From positions 1 through 5,651 of the forward strand of contig JAKLJF010000352.1 of assembly GCA_023151335.1 (NCBI GenBank): DNA of 5,651 nucleotides. Direction: 5' to 3'. Each line of letters starts with the position of its first letter. Position 1 is the first letter of the stretch. Source of the stretch: Thermoanaerobaculia bacterium (lineage in GTDB: Bacteria > Bacteroidota > Bacteroidia > Chitinophagales > Saprospiraceae). Position numbers and translations under genes: made by a program. Below are positions 1 to 5,460 of this stretch, piece after piece. The notes under the pieces were generated by a model. It was not told the DNA's origin, ran no database searches, and saw nothing but the letters and a program-made list of their open reading frames with translations.

Positions 1-231
1 ACCGGCGACAAACTGATACCAAACATCCCGGACGGCATTGTTGCCTGAGCAATCCAGCCCGGTTGAGACTGCATCGAAGGTGGAGCCATAAATATTGTTG
101 TAACATTCGGGACCCGCATTGGGGTAAACCAGAGCGGCATTGGCGCAATCGTCATTTGAAGGTTGCGCGCAAGCGGAGGTGGCCGCCAGCAGCAAACCGG
201 CAGCAATAAGCGATTTGGGTAAAGCGTACAT
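1..231 (-). CDS. N-terminal part of an exported protein (partial, runs off the left edge)
   Basis: Seventy-seven codons are visible, starting at an ATG at 231-229 and open to the window edge. An in-frame TAA at 255-253 lies just upstream and no other ATG intervenes, so this start is well fixed. The product begins with MYALPKSLIAAGLLLAATSACAQ: a short basic start, a hydrophobic core of about 12 residues, and an Ala-Cys-Ala/Gln site that fits signal peptidase I cleavage after about residue 22. The mature part begins PSNDDCANAALVYPNAGPEC and continues to a DVWYQFVAG segment near residues 69-77. A start with 'NDxCxxA' followed by a 'DVWYxF' strand is typical of beta-sandwich modules in large secreted or cell-surface Bacteroidota proteins, which often end in a type IX secretion sorting domain. 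That C-terminus lies outside the window, so the sorting route is inference. There is no clear Shine-Dalgarno sequence; the leader is A-rich. The specific function is not recognisable. Confidence 0.8.
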   Translation of the reverse strand, partial: MYALPKSLIAAGLLLAATSACAQPSNDDCANAALVYPNAGPECYNNIYGSTFDAVSTGLDCSGNNAVRDVWYQFVAG

Positions 232-410
232 ACTTGTTTTAAAAGCTAAGTTTTAGGAAATGGAGGTTACTTGAACACAATAAATGCTCAGCCGCCGGCC
301 TTAAAGGAACAGCCGGGGTGGTAGGAGTTATGCCCGAATACTGAAGGGTAAATTTTATGGGATTAAAAGGTTTTCAAAAAGTGTTTGGGCTTCACTTCAA
401 AAGGCGACAA

Positions 411-418
411 CAAAGATA
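411..418 (-). promoter_or_regulatory. Candidate -7 box for the exported-protein gene
   Basis: Read on the minus strand, these eight bases are TATCTTTG, an exact match to the Bacteroidota -7 consensus TAnnTTTG. The usual TTG at about -33 is poor: the best-placed triplet is GTG at 440-438. If used, transcription would begin around 404-400 and leave a leader of about 170 nt before the ATG at 231. This is a motif match only. Confidence 0.35.
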
Positions 419-489
419 AACAATGCCCGTTTTCCCGCACTTTTCCGAAACAAGTTTAACATTTTTTCGATTAAAAGTTAAATAGAAAG

Positions 490-518
490 TTGAAAATTCT
501 CATAAACCCGTACATTTA
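490..518 (+). promoter_or_regulatory. Candidate promoter of the H1-like gene
   Basis: A TTG at 490-492 is followed, after 18 bases, by TACATTTA at 511-518. This matches the Bacteroidota promoter pattern TTG / TAnnTTTG with one mismatch in the last base. It lies 32 bases before the ATG at 551, which would give a short leader of roughly 25 nt. It is the best-spaced candidate in the spacer, but it rests on motif and position alone. Confidence 0.45.
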
Positions 519-550
519 CCGCTTCATTATTCACCATCTCCATTTGCATT

Positions 551-736
551 ATGAGCAAAATTTTTGAAGAAATCAAACAAAAAGTAGCCGAAGCCGAGGC
601 CGACGTAGCCAAATTCGTTAGCGGAAACAACGCCGCCGGCGGCCGCGTACGCAAAGCCATGCAAGAACTGAAAGACCTGGCTCAAAACCTGCGCAAAGAA
701 GTGCTGGAAATCAAAAATTCCAGAACGGGCAAGTAA
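551..736 (+). CDS. Histone H1-like (Hc1-type) small DNA-binding protein
   Basis: This is a complete 61-residue protein. It is Lys/Arg-rich and almost entirely predicted helix, beginning MSKIFEEIKQKVAEAEADVAKF and ending in basic residues (KNSRTGK). The central segment, with NNAAGGRVRK at about residues 26-35 and MQELKDLAQNLRKEVLEIKN at 37-56, closely resembles the short Hc1/histone-H1-like proteins carried by many Bacteroidota, where a 'GN-AAG-R-RK-MQELK' core is characteristic. Family knowledge suggests a nucleoid-associated, DNA-compacting role. The Bacteroidota short forms lack the long Lys/Ala-rich tail of chlamydial Hc1, so DNA binding here is inferred. The ATG at 551 is preceded by an AT-rich leader without a Shine-Dalgarno sequence, normal for the phylum. 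The gene appears to be monocistronic, with its own promoter candidate upstream and a terminator downstream. It is convergent with the large operon and shows no obvious functional link to it. Confidence 0.75.
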   Translation: MSKIFEEIKQKVAEAEADVAKFVSGNNAAGGRVRKAMQELKDLAQNLRKEVLEIKNSRTGK

Positions 737-762
737 ACTGCCCTGTAGCGGCTAAATCCTGC

Positions 763-857
763 AAAGTGTTCTTCTTGGGGAAGGAAAAATCTTAATTTGC
801 TGATTTTCAATATTTCGCAAATAAAGGCAGACCCCGGGCAGAACACTTTTTTTATTT
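763..857 (+). terminator. Nested-hairpin terminator between convergent genes
   Basis: AAAGTGTTCT at 763-772 pairs perfectly with AGAACACTTT at 840-849, and the right arm runs into a T-tract (847-853, then A and TTT). Inside the arms, GGGG (777-780) can pair with CCCC (832-835) across a symmetric 4x4 internal loop. A further ATTTGC/GCAAAT pair (795-800 with 817-822) forms an apical hairpin. The T-tract follows the hairpin only on the plus strand, so it best terminates the H1-like transcript. The minus-strand operon ending at 861 would meet the same hairpin without a T-tract. Confidence 0.6.
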
Positions 858-860
858 CCC

Positions 861-2036
861 CTACCCCTTCAAAACCACCTCGTTCTCCCCTGCCCACTGC
901 TTCAAATCCCGTTTGGAGATAGCCGCGGCCATCAGTTCGGGGAACAGGTCGGGCGTACAGGCGAACACGGGCACGCCGAGCCCTGCGAGGAAATGGGCGT
1001 GCTGGCGATCGTAGGAGGGCGAGCCGTCGTCGTTCAGGGCAAGCAGCACGATGAGCTGCACGCCGGATTGTACGATGTCTTCCATCCGTTGCTGCATGCG
1101 CCGGGCGTCGCCGCCTTCGTACAGGTCGGTGATGAGTACCAGGATGGTGTCGTTGGGTTTGGTGATGAGGTCCTGGCAGTATTTCAGCGCCAGATTGATG
1201 TCGGTGCCGCCGCCCAGTTGCACGCCGAAGAGCAGGTCGACGGGGTCTTTCAGTTCCTCCGTCAGGTCGGCCACCTGGGTGTCGAACACGACCATGCGGG
1301 TTTTCACGGCCGGCACGGAGGCCATCACAGCGCCGAATATCCCGGAATACACAACCGAGGTGCCCATAGAGCCGCTCTGGTCGAGGCAGAGCACGATGTC
1401 TTTCAGCGACCGGCGGTTTTTGCGCCCGTAGCCGATGCGGGTTTCCGGAATGATGGTTTTGTATTCGGGCTGGTAGTGCCGCAGGTTTTTGCGGATGGTA
1501 GTGTTCCAGTCCATTTCACTGATGCGGGGCCGGCGGTTGCGGACGCTGCGGCTCAGAGCGCCAGTGACGGCCTGCACGGTTTTTTGTTCCAGGCGGCGCA
1601 TCAGGTCGTCCACCACGCGTTGCACCACACGGCGGGCGGTGTCTTTGGTTTTGGAGGGTATGAGTTTACCCAATTCCATGAGGGTGGCTACGAGGTGTAC
1701 GTCGGGCGTGGCTTGTTCGAGGATTTCCGGCTCGAACATCATTTTGCGCTGCAATTCGGGTTGTTTCAACGCGTCGTTTTGCATGATCTGCACCACCGAC
1801 TGCGGGAAATATTGCCGGATGTCGCCCAGCCAGCGCGCTACCGAGGGCTGCGACTTTTCCGATCCGCCGCCCTGTTTCTCCCCGGGGTATTCAAAACTTT
1901 TTTTCCGCTCGAATTCATACAAAGCGCCGAGCGCGGCGTCCATGCCGGCGTCGTCGCCGGTGAGGCGCAGGCCGGTGCCGTCGGCTTCCTCGCCGCCAAG
2001 GATGAGGCGCCAGCGTTTCAGCGTATCTTCATTCAT
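861..2036 (-). CDS. VWA-domain protein, metal-binding partner of the MoxR-like ATPase
   Basis: This 391-residue protein ends in a TAG at 863-861. Residues 1-200 are an alpha-helical N-terminal region with a charged, probably flexible stretch near 44-63 and basic helices around 125-175 (TARRVVQRVVDDLMRRL). A VWA (von Willebrand factor A) domain follows from about residue 212. The MIDAS metal site looks complete: DQSGSM (D219, S221, S223), the Thr of GGGTDI (T278) and the Asp of LITDLYEGG (D304). There is no signal peptide or membrane segment, so it should be cytoplasmic. In known MoxR/VWA pairs (RavA-ViaA, NorQ-NorD, CbbQ-CbbO) the VWA protein joins the ATPase ring to its client. The same role is inferred here from the operon. 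The ATG overlaps the upstream stop as ATGA, and the preceding bases are only the 8-bp repeat without a ribosome-binding site, so translation is probably coupled to DUF5682. Confidence 0.9.
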   Translation of the reverse strand: MNEDTLKRWRLILGGEEADGTGLRLTGDDAGMDAALGALYEFERKKSFEYPGEKQGGGSEKSQPSVARWLGDIRQYFPQSVVQIMQNDALKQPELQRKMMFEPEILEQATPDVHLVATLMELGKLIPSKTKDTARRVVQRVVDDLMRRLEQKTVQAVTGALSRSVRNRRPRISEMDWNTTIRKNLRHYQPEYKTIIPETRIGYGRKNRRSLKDIVLCLDQSGSMGTSVVYSGIFGAVMASVPAVKTRMVVFDTQVADLTEELKDPVDLLFGVQLGGGTDINLALKYCQDLITKPNDTILVLITDLYEGGDARRMQQRMEDIVQSGVQLIVLLALNDDGSPSYDRQHAHFLAGLGVPVFACTPDLFPELMAAAISKRDLKQWAGENEVVLKG

Positions 2037-4360
2037 TGAGTGATTGAGTGATTGAGTGATTGAGTGATTAGAAACTTGGTCGCCAGTTCCAGCGCCATTT
2101 CCCCCAGTTCCAGGTCAAATGATTGGTTCTCAGTTGCGTTTATAGCATTTTCCGCCCCAATGACGCTCCCTTGTTTGGCTTTTTCGCCCAAACTGCGCCG
2201 CTCGCCGGTGCTGAATTTGGAGAAGGTGCGCCGCAGGATAGGCAGCAGGGCGTTAAACGATTCGGGATGGATGTCGGCCACCCATTTGTACAGCAGGTTC
2301 CAGAGCACGTCGTCGTACAGCAATAACATGCCGCTGCCTTTCAAAAAACCTTCCAGCCAGCCGGCCGCGTCGGCGGCGTCCTGCCCGGCCGAGAGGGCAA
2401 AGGCAAAGCGCCTGGCGGTTTCTTCGCGGTCGAATACCTGCGCATCGAACAACAGCCGGCAGGTGCAGCCGCCAAGGACGGGCGGTATGCCGTCTTTGCT
2501 ACTGATGACCGTGAGGGCGCGCAGCCAGTCTTCGATCAGGGTATGATTTTCCAGGGTTCGCAGGGCGTCATTAACCCGGCGGATCAGTTCGAACATTTTT
2601 TGGGCCGACTCCTCATCGAGGCCGTAGCAGGCATTAGGCAGGCCGATGTAGATGCGGGTGGCCAGGCCTTCGATCAGGCGGTGAATGGCGGCAATATCCG
2701 ATTTGCGCACGTTGCCATAGCGACCAAGGTCGGCCAGTGGGAGGAGTGCGCCCATCAATTCGGCGATGTCGGCCGAGACGGCGGCGGCCCGGTTGATGCG
2801 GCCGAGGATGGCTTCGATGGCCTCGTACAGTTCAGCCGGGATGGCTACGCTGATGAGGGCCGACAGTTCGCCGATAGATGTTGCGCGGGCGGCTTTGTCG
2901 AGCAGGAATTTGGTGGCGGCATCTTCCAGGGTGTTGCCCCAAATGCCACGTTCGATGACGGCCACCGTCATTTCGGGCTCCCAGCGCATCTCCCATACTT
3001 CCCTGAAGGTGCCTTTGCCGCGCTGGCTGCTCAGTTTGGCCCAGGGGATGTCCAGAATGTGGAGGCGGAAAAAGAAGACCGAGCGTTTCAGGTCGAGTTC
3101 GGTGCGCAGGTCGAGTTTCAGTTCTTTTTCCAGGGCTGTTTGCGGCAACCGGAGTTTGCGGGTCTGCTCTTCAAAATCGGCCTGCAGGGGCAGTTTGGGC
3201 AGGCTTTCCGGCACCTTGCCCAGGGCGTTGCCCACGATCAGTTCCTGCCGCACGAGGTCGAGCAGGATGACGTCGCCCATGCACATCACGGTGGCCGTGG
3301 CTTCGTTCATTTCCAGCACCCCCGGCCGCGACAGGCCGCGCAGGCCTGCCAGCGACTCTGCCAGGCGGAAGGCTTCAATCACGTGGGCCGTGGAAATATC
3401 CATGTTTTTGGCCCGGAAAATTTGCGCCACTCTGGTCAGCCAGCGCTGGCCCATGTCTTCGGGGTGTTTCCAGAGGTGATAGTACCAACCGGGAGAATGA
3501 ATACCGGCGCCGTAGCCGCTTTGGTACGACAGGCGGTCGTTGGTCCAGGGCACCCAGGTGGCGCCGACTTTTATTTTGGTTTTGGGCAATTGTTTCAGCA
3601 CTTTGGCGTGTTCCTTCTCGCTTTTGTCCAGGTCGAGCAGGGCCGGGACGTGCCAGGCGCCGCACACCACTGCTATATTCTGGTACATTTCATTTTGCGC
3701 CTGCCGCAGCATACGGGCCATCCAAGCTTCGCGGATGATATTTTCCTTGTCCAGCGATGATTCCACCCCCGCCTCGCGCAGGTTTTGCATCATCAGTTGC
3801 ACGGCCTCGAAGTGGTCGGCCGGAGCAGAGAGATCTTGCCCTTGCTCGAAGGTGTGTTCCCACCACAGATCGGAATCGGTGTAGCCCGCAATAGCCGCGA
3901 AGTAGGCTATGGGATCGCCGGGAGAAACCGGCGGAACCGACTGCGAGTCTTCCGGCGATGGCGTTGCTTCGCCAACTTCAGCAGGATTGGGTTGTTCGAT
4001 GTCCGCAAGCGGCGCCTCTGCCTGATCCAGGTGCGTCATTTCCCAGCGCAGGGCCATCGGCAGATCCATCATACGCACCGGGATTTTATGTTTATTGGCA
4101 AAACGGATGGCCTGCCATTCCGGCGAAAATTCGGAAAAGGGGTAAAAGACCGAACGTTTCGGATGCGCCTCATCATAACATAGCATGGCCACGGGCGGCT
4201 TCAATTCCTTGCTGCCTACCCATTTGGTGATGGCATCCAGTTCGGGCGGACCTTCTACCAGGATCAGGTCGGGCCGCAGTTGTTCGAGCCGGGCCAGCAC
4301 GTTTTTTGCCGAGCCGACGCCGTGGTGCCGTATGCCGAGGATAGTGATCATTTTACACAT
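2033..4360 (-). CDS. DUF5682 family protein, probable TIKI/TraB-like hydrolase fold at the N-terminus
   Basis: This is a 775-residue protein without a signal peptide. Visible motifs are ITILGIRHHGVGSAKN (residues 5-20), LRPDLILVEGPPELD (28-42), REAWMARML (210-218), AVVCGAWHVPALL (230-242) and an aromatic signature WVPWTNDRLSYQSGYGAG (269-286). The opening and the aromatic block are what I know from DUF5682 proteins found beside AAA+ and VWA genes. The set GxxH (G9, H12), acidic E36, Arg-x(n)-Met helix and second GxxH (G234, H237) resembles the TIKI/TraB/EreA-ChaN-like superfamily of putative metal-dependent hydrolases; this link is inference. Residues 111-150 form a Pro/Glu/Ala-rich linker. 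Residues 300-765 look mainly helical, without a recognised domain. The last residues (ITQSLNHSITQ) are encoded by an 8-bp tandem repeat. ATG at 4360 is chosen because AAGGA lies 5 nt upstream. ATG at 4351 is an alternative, one base after the ATPase stop. Confidence 0.85.
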   Translation of the reverse strand: MCKMITILGIRHHGVGSAKNVLARLEQLRPDLILVEGPPELDAITKWVGSKELKPPVAMLCYDEAHPKRSVFYPFSEFSPEWQAIRFANKHKIPVRMMDLPMALRWEMTHLDQAEAPLADIEQPNPAEVGEATPSPEDSQSVPPVSPGDPIAYFAAIAGYTDSDLWWEHTFEQGQDLSAPADHFEAVQLMMQNLREAGVESSLDKENIIREAWMARMLRQAQNEMYQNIAVVCGAWHVPALLDLDKSEKEHAKVLKQLPKTKIKVGATWVPWTNDRLSYQSGYGAGIHSPGWYYHLWKHPEDMGQRWLTRVAQIFRAKNMDISTAHVIEAFRLAESLAGLRGLSRPGVLEMNEATATVMCMGDVILLDLVRQELIVGNALGKVPESLPKLPLQADFEEQTRKLRLPQTALEKELKLDLRTELDLKRSVFFFRLHILDIPWAKLSSQRGKGTFREVWEMRWEPEMTVAVIERGIWGNTLEDAATKFLLDKAARATSIGELSALISVAIPAELYEAIEAILGRINRAAAVSADIAELMGALLPLADLGRYGNVRKSDIAAIHRLIEGLATRIYIGLPNACYGLDEESAQKMFELIRRVNDALRTLENHTLIEDWLRALTVISSKDGIPPVLGGCTCRLLFDAQVFDREETARRFAFALSAGQDAADAAGWLEGFLKGSGMLLLYDDVLWNLLYKWVADIHPESFNALLPILRRTFSKFSTGERRSLGEKAKQGSVIGAENAINATENQSFDLELGEMALELATKFLITQSLNHSITQ
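2035..2069 (-). repeat. Four-copy 8-bp tandem repeat at the DUF5682/VWA junction
   Basis: Four perfect copies of ATTGAGTG (plus strand) occupy 2035-2042, 2043-2050, 2051-2058 and 2059-2066, followed by a partial ATT. On the coding strand the unit is CACTCAAT. It encodes the tail ITQSLNHSITQ of DUF5682 and supplies the first bases of the VWA start codon. Because 8 is not a multiple of 3, every copy change shifts the reading frame at the junction. Confidence 0.95.
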
Positions 4361-5435
4361 TTATTTCCTTACACGCCCTGTACACATCCCGCCAGTCTTC
4401 GCGGGTTTTGACGACGGTTTCCAGGTATTCGTTCCACACAACCTTATCCTGCACGGGGTCTTTCACCACGGCGCCCACGAGGCCGGCGGCGAGATCCTGG
4501 GCGTTGAGGCGGCCGTCGCCGAAATGGGCGGCAAGCGCCAGGCCGCTGTTAACCACGGAAATAGCCTCGGCGGTGCTCATGGTGCCGGAGGGGACTTTCA
4601 GTTTGGTTTTACCGTCGGCAGTGACGCCGGCGCGCAGTTCGCGGAAGATGGTGACGATGCGCTGGATCTCCTTGAGCGCGGGGGCTTCAGCGGGCAGTTT
4701 GTAGGCTTTGGACAGACTGTCGACCCGGCGCTGCACGATGTCCACCTCTTCTTGGATGCTCTCCGGCACAGGCAGAATGACCGTATTAAAACGGCGTTTC
4801 AGGGCGCCGGAGAGTTCGTTGACGCCTTTATCGCGGTTGTTGGCCGTGGCGATCACGTTGAAGCCCTCGGTAGCCTGCACTTCGAGGTTCAGTTCGGGGA
4901 CAGGCAAGGTTTTTTCCGAGAGGATGGTGATAAGCGTGTCCTGCACATCGGAGCTGATCCGGGTGAGTTCTTCTACCCGGGCGATAGTGCCGTCGCGCAT
5001 GGCGCGCATCATGGGCGTTTCCACAAGGGCGCCTTCGGAAGGGCCTTCGGCCAGCAGGCGGGCGTAGTTCCAGCCGTAGCGGATGGCTTCCTCGCCGGTG
5101 CCGGCCGTGCCCTGGATGAGCAGGGTGGAGTTGCCGGAAATGGCCGCCGCGAGGTGTTCCGACACCCAGGATTTGGCCGTACCGGGCAGCCCGTACAGCA
5201 GCAGGGCGCGGTCGGTAGTGAGCGTAGCCACCGCGATCTCCATCAGGCGCTGGTTGCCGATGTACTTCGGCGATACCTGGAAGCCGTTTTTGAGTTTGCC
5301 GCCCATGAGGTAGGTTACCACCGCGCGGGGCGACATTTTCCAGTTGGGCGGGCGCTGGCCGGAGTCCTGTTTGATCAGTTCTTCCAGTTCCTGGGCGTAT
5401 TGATCTTCGGCGTGTTGACGGAGCAGGGTGCGCAT
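4353..5435 (-). CDS. MoxR-like AAA+ ATPase
   Basis: This 360-residue cytoplasmic ATPase has a helical N-terminal extension (residues 1-55) before the AAA+ core. The Walker A motif is GLPGTAKS at residues 82-89. The Walker B position reads IARVEELTRI (151-160), with E155-E156 where MoxR proteins usually have Asp-Glu. This is followed by the strongly MoxR-like helix SSDVQDTLITILSEKTLPVPE. Sensor 1 is in VIATANN (Asn 199/200) and the arginine-finger region is SGALKRRFNTVILPVPE (R214/R215). The usual sensor 2 Arg is not evident; the equivalent segment appears to be PSGTMSTAEAISVV. By analogy with RavA, NorQ and CbbQ it should form a hexameric ring that works with the VWA protein on a client, and DUF5682 is the obvious candidate partner. 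The ATG at 5435 follows an A-rich leader without a Shine-Dalgarno sequence. The gene lies 22 nt after the upstream stop and overlaps the DUF5682 start by 8 nt. Confidence 0.9.
   Translation of the reverse strand: MRTLLRQHAEDQYAQELEELIKQDSGQRPPNWKMSPRAVVTYLMGGKLKNGFQVSPKYIGNQRLMEIAVATLTTDRALLLYGLPGTAKSWVSEHLAAAISGNSTLLIQGTAGTGEEAIRYGWNYARLLAEGPSEGALVETPMMRAMRDGTIARVEELTRISSDVQDTLITILSEKTLPVPELNLEVQATEGFNVIATANNRDKGVNELSGALKRRFNTVILPVPESIQEEVDIVQRRVDSLSKAYKLPAEAPALKEIQRIVTIFRELRAGVTADGKTKLKVPSGTMSTAEAISVVNSGLALAAHFGDGRLNAQDLAAGLVGAVVKDPVQDKVVWNEYLETVVKTREDWRDVYRACKEINV
4366..4370 (-). promoter_or_regulatory. Ribosome-binding site deciding the DUF5682 start
   Basis: On the minus strand AAGGA lies 5 nt before the ATG at 4360 and 14 nt before the alternative ATG at 4351. 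This spacing favours 4360. It sits inside the last codons of the ATPase gene and is the only good Shine-Dalgarno match seen at any start in the operon. Confidence 0.5.
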
Positions 5436-5441
5436 TTTTTT

Positions 5442-5460
5442 AGTTTGAAGTTCGAAGTTA
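5442..5460. repeat. Short degenerate 7-bp repeat before the ATPase gene
   Basis: On the plus strand, AGTTTGA (5442-5448), AGTTCGA (5449-5455) and AGTTA (5456-5460) make about 2.6 units of a 7-mer. The repeat covers the stop codon of the upstream gene (5460-5458) and nearly the whole 22-nt spacer to the ATPase ATG. The rest of the spacer is a run of T on the plus strand (A-rich in the mRNA). Confidence 0.6.

Larger units (their letters stand above)
232..550. other. Divergent intergenic region (319 bp) without a gene
   Basis: This stretch separates the minus-strand exported-protein gene from the plus-strand H1-like gene. It is AT-richer than the flanking genes, especially from about 440 to 550. 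It holds one promoter candidate per direction and a weak AT-rich inverted repeat (TTTAAC at 455-460, GTTAAA at 477-482). No convincing ORF, tRNA or known RNA family could be recognised. The only ORF reaching into it (minus strand, from 660) is mostly the reverse of the H1-like gene. Confidence 0.7.

Noticed and set aside
163..231. Lipoprotein signal for the exported protein
   Set aside because: The Cys at residue 21 is preceded by Thr-Ser-Ala rather than a Leu-type lipobox, while Ala-Cys-Ala before Gln fits signal peptidase I better.
727..743. Small hairpin GGGCA/TGCCC over the stop codon of the H1-like gene as a terminator
   Set aside because: The stem is only 5 bp and no T-tract follows. 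The larger structure at 763-857 is the better terminator.
478..897. Two short minus-strand ORFs (478-660 and 682-897) around the H1-like gene
   Set aside because: One mirrors the H1-like gene. The other covers the convergent terminator and the end of the VWA gene. Neither has a plausible protein composition.
993..2039. Long plus-strand ORF (348 codons) opposite the VWA gene
   Set aside because: It is the antisense shadow of a GC-rich gene: rich in His, Phe, Val and Gly with no motif, while the minus strand encodes a complete VWA domain with MIDAS residues.
2035..2069. CRISPR-like array
   Set aside because: The units are only 8 bp and directly abutting with no spacers, so this is a microsatellite-type tandem repeat.
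3375..3665. Minus-strand 96-codon ORF inside DUF5682
   Set aside because: Out-of-frame Arg/Pro-rich product lying wholly within the real gene, with no ribosome-binding site or motif.
2543..3760. Plus-strand ORF (405 codons) opposite DUF5682
   Set aside because: Antisense shadow with biased His/Phe/Gln/Gly composition and no recognisable domain. The minus strand carries the DUF5682 motifs.
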